A stretch of 14,398 nt of DNA from assembly GCA_029240475.1 (NCBI GenBank), contig JAREAF010000024.1, forward strand, positions 1-14,398. The letters run 5' to 3'. Both the position numbers and the translations under genes were made by a program. The stretch's first letter is position 1. Every line of letters begins with the position of its first letter. Shown in pieces: positions 7,291-12,466 of the stretch. This DNA is from Rhodospirillales bacterium. GTDB lineage: Bacteria > Pseudomonadota > Alphaproteobacteria > JAREAF01. Under the pieces are notes generated by a model. It made no database searches. It worked only from the letters and a program-made list of their open reading frames with translations, and was not told the origin of the DNA.

Positions 7291-7424
7291 CCCCTCTCCC
7301 TTTCAGGGAGGGGGAGGAGCCCGTCGCGCAGCGATGGAAGGGTGAGGGAGACCGAGGTGCGTGCTCCGTCCCTCACCCGCTCGCGCTGCGCGCTCGCGAC
7401 CTCCCGCAGGCGGGAGAGCTTTGA
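7291..7424. repeat. Hairpin-rich intergenic element between convergent genes
   Basis: This 134-base stretch separates the lipoprotein gene from the convergent reductase gene and is built of nested inverted repeats. CTCCCT-TTC-AGGGAG forms a tight hairpin at 7296-7310. GGGTGAGGGA (7340-7349) pairs perfectly with TCCCTCACCC (7369-7378) around 19 bases. CTCCCG-CAGG-CGGGAG forms another tight hairpin at 7401-7416. GC-rich 'tcgcgc' stretches lie between. Composition and motifs (CCCTCTCCC...GGGTGAGGG) resemble the dispersed intergenic palindromic elements I know from GC-rich alphaproteobacterial genomes. I can see only one copy here, so 'dispersed' is inference. Confidence 0.65.
7401..7420. terminator. 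Possible bidirectional terminator hairpin
   Basis: CTCCCG (7401-7406) and CGGGAG (7411-7416) form a six-pair GC-rich stem with a four-base loop, ten bases from the end of the minus-strand reductase gene and about 110 bases past the plus-strand lipoprotein gene. There is no clean T-tract on either side (only AGCTTT on the plus strand), so rho-independent action is uncertain. The position between convergent genes is the main argument. Confidence 0.35.
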
Positions 7425-8399
7425 TCAATTCAAACCCGCGACCTTCGCCCGCTGGCGCACGAGGGCGAGCACGGTGTCTATGGTCGGGGTGGCCACGCCG
7501 GTGAGCTGGCCCATCTCCTGAATGACGGCGACCAGAGCGTCGATCTCCATCGGCCGCCCGCGCTCGAGATCCTGCAGCATCGAGGTCTTGTGGGCGCCGA
7601 CCCGGCCGGCGCCGTTGATGCGCCGTTCGATGTCGACGCGGAAGCGCACGCCGAACGCCTCGGCGATCTGTTGCGCTTCCGTCATCATGGCCTTCGCGAC
7701 GGCCCGCGTGCCGGGGTCGCTGGCGATGACGTCGAGCGTCGCGTGCGTCAGCGCGCTGATCGGGTTGAAGCAGAGATTTCCCCAGAGCTTCAGCCAGATC
7801 TCGTCGTGGATGCGGTCCAGCACCGGCGCGTCGAGGCCGGCCTCGGTCATCAGCGCGGCCAGACGCTCGACGCGTTCAGTGCGCTCGCCCGAGGGCTCGC
7901 CCAGCGGGAACTTGTTGCCATAGACATGCTTGACGACGCCGGGCTCGACCACCTCGGTCGCCGGATAGACGATGCAGCCGATCGCGCGCTCGGGCTTCAG
8001 CACCTGCCACTGCTTGCCGTCCGGATCGACGGTCTGCAGCACGGTGTTCCGGAACGGTCCGCCGTGATCGTGGAAGTACCAGTAAGGGATGCCGTTGCTG
8101 GCGGTCACCACGGCGGTGTCGTTGCCCAGGAGCGGGGCGATCTTGTCGACCGCGCCCGGGATGGAGTGCGCCTTGAGGCCGATGATCACGTAATCCTGCG
8201 GGCCCAGCTCCTTCGGATCGTCGGTGGCGGGCGCATGGGCCACCCGCTCCTCGCCGTCGATGAGGAGCTTGAGCCCGTTCCGCCGGATCGCCTCCAGATG
8301 CGCGCCGCGCGCGACCAGGCTCACCTCCGCGCCCGCGCGGGCCAGCTCGACGCCGAGATAGCCCCCGGTCGCGCCCGATCCGAAAATGCACACCTTCAT
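7425..8399 (-). CDS. Ketopantoate reductase (PanE/ApbA) family 2-oxoacid reductase
   Basis: A 324-residue NADPH-dependent oxidoreductase of the PanE/ApbA family, which reduces ketopantoate or related 2-oxoacids. The N-terminal Rossmann loop is GSGATGGYLG (7-16), with Arg31 in LVARG suited to NADPH. NGIPYWYF contains the conserved Asn102. The C-terminal domain has the catalytic Lys204 and Asn208/Asn212 in IWLKLWGNLCFNP, and HKTSMLQDLERGRPMEID with Ser273 and Glu285. All residues equivalent to the E. coli PanE active site (K176, N180, N184, S244, E256) are therefore present. The start is supported by GGAGAG six bases upstream. It lies 96 bases downstream of the aminotransferase gene on the same strand, probably in one operon. 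Many proteins of this family in such settings are not true pantothenate enzymes, so I leave the symbol empty; a substrate made by the neighbouring aminotransferase is possible. Confidence 0.88.
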   Translation of the reverse strand: MKVCIFGSGATGGYLGVELARAGAEVSLVARGAHLEAIRRNGLKLLIDGEERVAHAPATDDPKELGPQDYVIIGLKAHSIPGAVDKIAPLLGNDTAVVTASNGIPYWYFHDHGGPFRNTVLQTVDPDGKQWQVLKPERAIGCIVYPATEVVEPGVVKHVYGNKFPLGEPSGERTERVERLAALMTEAGLDAPVLDRIHDEIWLKLWGNLCFNPISALTHATLDVIASDPGTRAVAKAMMTEAQQIAEAFGVRFRVDIERRINGAGRVGAHKTSMLQDLERGRPMEIDALVAVIQEMGQLTGVATPTIDTVLALVRQRAKVAGLN

Positions 8400-8495
8400 G
8401 ACGATCTCTCCGTTCGGGCCCCGCCGCGAGCCAGGAACGGCAGGCAGGCGGCCCGGCTGCTCACCGATCTGAAAGGCTTAGGCGACGGCACTCCT

Positions 8496-9710
8496 TCAGG
8501 CGGATTTCGCAAGGCGCGGCCGCGGCTGCAAGCCGGCGTCGGCGCCTGAGGATTGCCGGTAGCTGGCCTGGGCGGCGGCGACCCCGCTGCCGAGCTCGAC
8601 CGCGATCCCGGCATCGCGCATGGCCATCTCGGCGCCGGCCAGGCCGCTCAGCAGCATCAGCTCGTTCGCGTGTCCCAGATGGCCGATGCGGAACGCCTTG
8701 CCGGCGAGTTGGGCCAATCCGACGCCGAGCGACAGGTCATAGCGGTCATAGGCCGCGCGCACGACCGCATTGGCATCGGCGCCCTCCGGCACCAGGATCG
8801 TGCTGACCGTGTCGGAATGCCAGCGGGGCTCGCGCGCGCAGAGGCTGAGGCCCCATGCCGCCACCGCGCGGCGCACGCCCTCCGCCAGTCGGCGGTGGCG
8901 GGCGAACACATTCTCCAACCCCTCCGCGAACAGCAGGTCCAGCGAGGCCCTCAGCCCGCGCAGCATCACCGTTGAAGGGGTGTACGGGAAGTATCCATCC
9001 TTGTTGGTGCGGATCATGTCCGCGAAGTCGAAATAGCAGCGCGGGGAGCGCGCGCTCGCATGCGCGGCCAGCGCCTTGCGGCTCGCCGCCACGATGCCGA
9101 GCCCGGCCGGCAGCATGAATCCCTTCTGCGAGCCGGACACCGCAAGATCGACGCCCCACTCGTCCATCCGGAAATCGATGCTGGCGATCGAGCTGACGCC
9201 GTCCACATAGAGCAGCGCCGGGTGGTCCGCCGCGTCGATCGCACGGCGGATCGCGGCGACGTCGCTGGTGACACCGGTCGCCGTCTCGTTGTGGCAGACC
9301 AGCACCGCCTTGATCTTGCGCTCGCGATCGGCGGCCAGCCGCTCGGCGTAGATCTCGGCGGGCGCGCCCTCGCCCCAAGGCACGTCGATGATCTCCACCT
9401 CGTAGCCATGGCGGCGGCAGAGATCGATCCAGAGGCCCGAGAAGACGCCGAAGCGCGACGCCAGGACCCGGTCCCCCGGCGAGAGGGTGTTGGTCATTGC
9501 CGCTTCCCACGCGCCCGTGCCGGAGCTGGGATAGAGAAAGACCTGGCCCGTAGCGGTCTTGAAGACGTTCTTAAGGTCCCGGAACAGCGGCAGCGTGAAT
9601 TCCGGGAAGTCTGGCGCGCGATGGTCCTCGAGCGGGATGTCCATCGCCATCCGCACCGCGTCGGGCACGTTGGTCGGGCCGGGAATCAAAAGCGCCTTGC
9701 GACGGGACAT
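8496..9710 (-). CDS. PLP-dependent glyoxylate aminotransferase, SgaA/BhcA type
   Basis: A 404-residue class V aminotransferase that transfers an amino group, usually from serine or aspartate, to glyoxylate to give glycine. Diagnostic features: LLIPGPTNVP near the start, DHRAPDFPEF (29-38), PSSGTGAWEAAMTNTLSPGD (61-80), HNETATGV (140-147) common to this family, YVDGVSSIASIDFRMDEWGVD with Asp170, and SGSQKGFMLP with the PLP lysine Lys196. The C-terminal AGKAFRIGHLGHANELMLLSGLAGAEMAM and SGVAAAQASYRQ match both serine-glyoxylate aminotransferase (SgaA) and aspartate-glyoxylate aminotransferase (BhcA). No bhcB/C/D or serine-cycle genes lie in the window, so I cannot choose between them. A strong ribosome-binding site (AGGAGG on the minus strand at 9717-9722, six bases from the ATG) fixes the start. 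The gene is divergent from a LysR regulator and probably leads a two-gene operon. Confidence 0.9.
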   Translation of the reverse strand: MSRRKALLIPGPTNVPDAVRMAMDIPLEDHRAPDFPEFTLPLFRDLKNVFKTATGQVFLYPSSGTGAWEAAMTNTLSPGDRVLASRFGVFSGLWIDLCRRHGYEVEIIDVPWGEGAPAEIYAERLAADRERKIKAVLVCHNETATGVTSDVAAIRRAIDAADHPALLYVDGVSSIASIDFRMDEWGVDLAVSGSQKGFMLPAGLGIVAASRKALAAHASARSPRCYFDFADMIRTNKDGYFPYTPSTVMLRGLRASLDLLFAEGLENVFARHRRLAEGVRRAVAAWGLSLCAREPRWHSDTVSTILVPEGADANAVVRAAYDRYDLSLGVGLAQLAGKAFRIGHLGHANELMLLSGLAGAEMAMRDAGIAVELGSGVAAAQASYRQSSGADAGLQPRPRLAKSA

Positions 9711-9820
9711 CGGGCCCCTCCTCCCGCTTTATCAGCCATTCATAACCTTGGCGGATTCCAGCAAAAGCGTTAGGGTCGGTCGATCCCAGTTATAGTCATG
9801 CCGGACCCACAGCTTTTGTT
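9711..9820. promoter_or_regulatory. Divergent promoter/operator region, aminotransferase versus LysR
   Basis: A 110-base gap between divergent genes, more AT-rich than its surroundings. On the plus strand TATAGT (9791-9796) is a plausible -10 box, 25 bases before the LysR ATG; no good -35 is seen. On the minus strand, TATGAA, read from about 9745 to 9740, lies about 16 bases after a TTTTGC-like -35 (near 9767-9762). GTTAT boxes occur at 9789-9793 and 9818-9822 on the plus strand and at 9742-9746 on the minus strand. ATTCATAAC (9738-9746) and GTTATGCAT (9818-9826) are inverted with 8 of 9 matches. CAAAAGC (9762-9768) and GCTTTTG (9812-9818) also pair. LysR proteins usually bind such divergent regions; the exact operator is not determined. 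Confidence 0.55.
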
Positions 9821-10726
9821 ATGCATAATCTCAGGGCCAAACTCCCCCCTGCGAATAGCCTGGTCGTGTTCGAGGCGGCGGCCCGGCACCTCAGCTTCAC
9901 CCGCGCCGCCAAGGAGCTGAGCGTCACGCAGGCCGCGGTCAGCCGGCAGATCCAGATCCTCGAGGACCATCTCGGCGTGCCGCTATTCCAACGCCTGCCG
10001 CGCGCCTTGCGCCTCACGCCTGGCGGCATCCGGCTGCAGAAGGCGGTGACGATGGGGCTGGAGCACATCGCGGCGACCGCCAGCGAAATCCGGCGGGTCG
10101 GCCCCAGGGCCGATCTCACGATCTCCACCAGCGTCACCTTCGCGAATTACTGGCTGATGTCGCGCGTCGCCAAGTTCCGCGCCGCGCATCCGGACATCGA
10201 GCTGAAGCTGGTCGCGTCCTCTCCGGTGGGCGATCTGGTGGCGGCGGGGATCGATCTCGCCGTGCGTTACGGCTCGGGCCGCTGGCCGGATGTCCAGGCC
10301 ATCCATCTCATGGAGAACGAGATCTTCCCCGTCTGCGCGCCGAGCTACCTCGAGGCGCACAAGCCGCCGCAACGCCCGCGCGACCTCTTGCAGCATGTGC
10401 TGCTGCATCTGCTCGAATATGACCGCAACTGGGTGACCTGGCAGGCCTGGCTGCAGAACCAGGGCGTCGATTGGAGGCCGGGCTTGAAAGGCCTCGCCTT
10501 CGACAATTACCTGGTGCTGATCCAGGCCGCGCTCGATGGGCAGGGCATCGCGCTGGGCGGCGGGCGCCTGGCCGAGGATTTCATCGCCCGCGGAACCCTG
10601 GTCCGGCCGCTCAAGACCACCCAGCGCGAAGAACGAGGCTTTTACCTCCTGGTGCCCAAGGAGGTACCCTTGTCCAAAGCGGGCGAGCTGTTCCGCGACT
10701 GGATCGTGGCGGAAGCGAAAGGTTAG
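9821..10726 (+). CDS. LysR-type transcriptional regulator, GcvA-like
   Basis: A 301-residue LysR family DNA-binding regulator. The N-terminal winged helix-turn-helix is textbook: LPPANSLVVFEAAARHLSFTRAAKELSVTQAAVSRQIQILEDHLGVPLFQRLPRALRLTPGG (residues 8-69). An effector-binding domain follows, starting near residue 93 with ADLTISTSVTFANYWLMSRVAKFRAAHPDIEL. The opening LPP-N-L--FEAAARHLSFTRAA places it in the GcvA-like group. It is divergent from the glyoxylate aminotransferase gene, the classical arrangement for a LysR protein and its target; control of glycine-related genes by GcvA makes this attractive but unproven. There is no clear Shine-Dalgarno before the ATG, and the start codon sits inside the palindrome TTATGCATAA (9819-9828), which could allow autoregulation. 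The multicopper oxidase gene starts four bases after the stop, so the two are probably co-transcribed. Confidence 0.93.
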   Translation: MHNLRAKLPPANSLVVFEAAARHLSFTRAAKELSVTQAAVSRQIQILEDHLGVPLFQRLPRALRLTPGGIRLQKAVTMGLEHIAATASEIRRVGPRADLTISTSVTFANYWLMSRVAKFRAAHPDIELKLVASSPVGDLVAAGIDLAVRYGSGRWPDVQAIHLMENEIFPVCAPSYLEAHKPPQRPRDLLQHVLLHLLEYDRNWVTWQAWLQNQGVDWRPGLKGLAFDNYLVLIQAALDGQGIALGGGRLAEDFIARGTLVRPLKTTQREERGFYLLVPKEVPLSKAGELFRDWIVAEAKG

Positions 10727-10730
10727 CGAC

Positions 10731-12143
10731 ATGACCGAATTCTCCCGGCGCGGCGCGATGCGCTTGATGGGCGCCGCCGCTGCCGTCTGTGCCCTGCCGC
10801 TGCGGGCGGGCGCCGGCGCGGGTGAGCGCGTGCTGAGGGCCGCGCCCGCCAAGGTCAACCTGGTCGGCGACGCTTATCCGGCGACCTCCGTCTGGGCCTA
10901 TGAGGGCACCATTCCCGGCCCCGAGCTGCGTTTCCGCCAAGGCGAGCGCCTGCGCGTTGGGTTCGAGAACAAGCTCGAGGCGCCGACCACGATCCACTGG
11001 CACGGCATCCGCCTGCCCAACGCGATGGACGGCGTGCCGCACGTTACCCAGCCGCCGGTCGGGCCGGGCCAGCGCTTCTTCTACGAGTTCGATCTGCCGG
11101 ACGCCGGCACCTACTGGTATCACCCGCATGCGCAGAGCGACCGCCAGGTCGGGCGCGGCTTGAGCGGGCCGATCGTTGTGGAGGAGTCTGAGCCTCCAAC
11201 CGTCGATCGCGACCTGGTCTGGCTGCTGTCCGACTGGCGGCTCGACCAGCAGGCGCAGCTCGTCGAAAATTTCGGCAACCTGCACGACGTCAGCCACGCA
11301 GGACGGCTTGGCAACACGGTGACGATCAACGGCCGAGTTCCCGAGCGCTTCGAGGTCTCCCCCGGCGAGCGGCTGCGGCTGCGCCTGATCAATGCGTCCA
11401 ACGCACGGATCTTCGGCCTCAACTTCCGCGGCCATGAGCCTGTCGTGATCGCGCTCGACGGCCAGCCCGTCGATCCGCACCCGCCGGCGGACGGCATGGT
11501 GGTCATCGCGCCGGGACAGCGGACGGACGTCATTCTCGACTGCTCCGGCGCGCCCGGAAGCATCGCAAGGGTTCGCGACGAGTTCTACAAGGGCGGCGCC
11601 TATTGGCTGGTCGATCTCGTCTACCGCGACACGCGGCTGCGCAGCGACACACTTCCCTCGGCCTCCGCTTTGCCGCGCAACCCGGTCGCAATTCCGGATC
11701 TCGCGGCCGCGACGCGGCACGAGATCCTGCTGGGCGGCGGAATGATGGGCAGCCTTGCCGGCGCCACGGTCGACGGCCGGCCATTATCCATTCGCGAGAT
11801 GTTCGGCCAGGGGCTCGCTTGGGCGCTCAACGGCATCGCGGCCGGCGAGAGCCATGCGCATGAGCCGCTCTTCGCCGCCAAGCTCGGCGAAAGCATCCTG
11901 CTCGAAATGGACAACGATACGAGCTGGCCACATCCCATGCACCTGCACGGGCACCTGTTTCAGGTGCTGGCGCGCAACGGCCGGGAGCTGGAGCGGGAGG
12001 AGTGGCGCGACACCGTTCTCCTCAACCCGCGCGAACGGGTCGAGATTGCGTTCCGGGCAGACAACCTCGGCGACTGGATGATCCACTGCCACATCCTGGA
12101 GCATCAGGCCGGCGGCATGATGGGCCTCTTTCGCGTCGGTTAA
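10731..12143 (+). CDS. Multicopper oxidase, laccase/CueO/CopA-like, probably Tat-exported
   Basis: A 470-residue three-cupredoxin multicopper oxidase. These enzymes oxidise phenols or metal ions such as Cu(I) with reduction of oxygen to water. All four copper motifs are intact: HWHG (89-92), HPHAQ (131-135), HPMHLHGH (401-408) and HCHILEHQAGGM (452-463), with the type 1 ligands His401, Cys453, His458 and Met463. The N terminus MTEFSRRGAMRLMGAAAAVCALPLRAGAGA has a twin-arginine-type SRRG motif and a hydrophobic stretch, so folded export by Tat to the periplasm is likely. No Met-rich copper-sensing insert like that of E. coli CueO is seen, so metal oxidase versus laccase activity is open. ATG 10731 was chosen because it gives the signal peptide; AAAGG lies at 10718-10722. 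The longer frame from 10536 is out-of-frame lysR. It follows lysR by four bases. Confidence 0.92.
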   Translation: MTEFSRRGAMRLMGAAAAVCALPLRAGAGAGERVLRAAPAKVNLVGDAYPATSVWAYEGTIPGPELRFRQGERLRVGFENKLEAPTTIHWHGIRLPNAMDGVPHVTQPPVGPGQRFFYEFDLPDAGTYWYHPHAQSDRQVGRGLSGPIVVEESEPPTVDRDLVWLLSDWRLDQQAQLVENFGNLHDVSHAGRLGNTVTINGRVPERFEVSPGERLRLRLINASNARIFGLNFRGHEPVVIALDGQPVDPHPPADGMVVIAPGQRTDVILDCSGAPGSIARVRDEFYKGGAYWLVDLVYRDTRLRSDTLPSASALPRNPVAIPDLAAATRHEILLGGGMMGSLAGATVDGRPLSIREMFGQGLAWALNGIAAGESHAHEPLFAAKLGESILLEMDNDTSWPHPMHLHGHLFQVLARNGRELEREEWRDTVLLNPRERVEIAFRADNLGDWMIHCHILEHQAGGMMGLFRVG

Positions 12144-12247
12144 GGTTAACGCGTCCGCTCTCCCTCCAAGGCGGCAGAACTCGGCCCTTGTTAAGTAGAT
12201 ATTAATATATCTGGCGGCGGAAACGAGCGCGGCGTTAATCTTCATGA
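12138..12247. promoter_or_regulatory. AT-rich upstream region of the small membrane protein gene
   Basis: From the multicopper oxidase stop to the next start there are 104 bases. Five TTAA tetramers lie at 12140, 12146, 12191, 12202 and 12235, far denser than elsewhere in this GC-rich window. GGTTAA is tandemly repeated at 12138-12143 and 12144-12149, spanning the oxidase stop codon. AGATAT-TAAT-ATATCT (12197-12212) is an AT-only hairpin or operator-like inverted repeat. No terminator with a T-tract was seen after the oxidase gene. Confidence 0.5.
12191..12205 (+). promoter_or_regulatory. Candidate CtrA-binding site (TTAA-N7-TTAA)
   Basis: TTAA at 12191-12194 and TTAA at 12202-12205 are separated by exactly seven bases, the alphaproteobacterial CtrA response-regulator consensus (TTAA-N7-TTAAC); the final C is T here. 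The second half-site is 42 bases from the ATG at 12248, compatible with a box overlapping a -35 region. Binding is inferred from the motif alone. Confidence 0.45.
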
Positions 12248-12466
12248 ATGCAGCCGCTCTATCACGCCGCCCATCTGGTGACGCGCACCGCAGCCCTCCT
12301 GGTGCTGCTGGCGATGTTCGTGTCGATCCTGTTCGGCTGGCCGCTGCACGGCTTCATCGCCGCGCTGATCTTCAGCTCGTTCTTCGTGCTGGCCGGAGAG
12401 CTGAGGGTCGCCGCGCTCACTCGGCAGCCTGCGCGGGCGAGACGCCCGGCGCGCCGCCCGCGATAG
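12248..12466 (+). CDS. Small two-helix membrane protein, unknown function
   Basis: A 72-residue protein I do not recognise. Residues 15-31 (AALLVLLAMFVSILFGW) and 35-51 (GFIAALIFSSFFVLAGE) form two hydrophobic helices joined by a short PLH turn. The basic C terminus (RQPARARRPARRPR) suggests a hairpin with both ends in the cytoplasm. Codon third positions are almost all G or C up to about position 12410, and the reading frame is uninterrupted, which supports genuine coding despite the small size. ATG 12248 was preferred to the ATG at 12244, whose frame is Arg/Ala/Pro-rich and has no structure. There is no obvious Shine-Dalgarno. The last 50 bases overlap the 3' end of the convergent RND gene, so the basic tail is antisense to the RND C terminus. 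A role with the RND pump is conceivable but unsupported by sequence. Confidence 0.6.
   Translation: MQPLYHAAHLVTRTAALLVLLAMFVSILFGWPLHGFIAALIFSSFFVLAGELRVAALTRQPARARRPARRPR

Noticed and set aside
8496..9710. Naming the aminotransferase BhcA and proposing a beta-hydroxyaspartate cycle
   Set aside because: BhcA and SgaA are too alike to separate by eye, none of the other bhc genes is present, and the regulator is LysR-type rather than the IclR-type BhcR.
8553..9773. Long plus-strand frames opposite the aminotransferase
   Set aside because: The minus strand has intact PLP motifs and a strong ribosome-binding site; the opposite frames show no recognisable domain.
10536..10730. Upstream extension of the multicopper oxidase frame
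   Set aside because: It overlaps the lysR coding region out of frame and would put a non-signal Arg/Ser/Trp-rich stretch before a good Tat signal at 10731.
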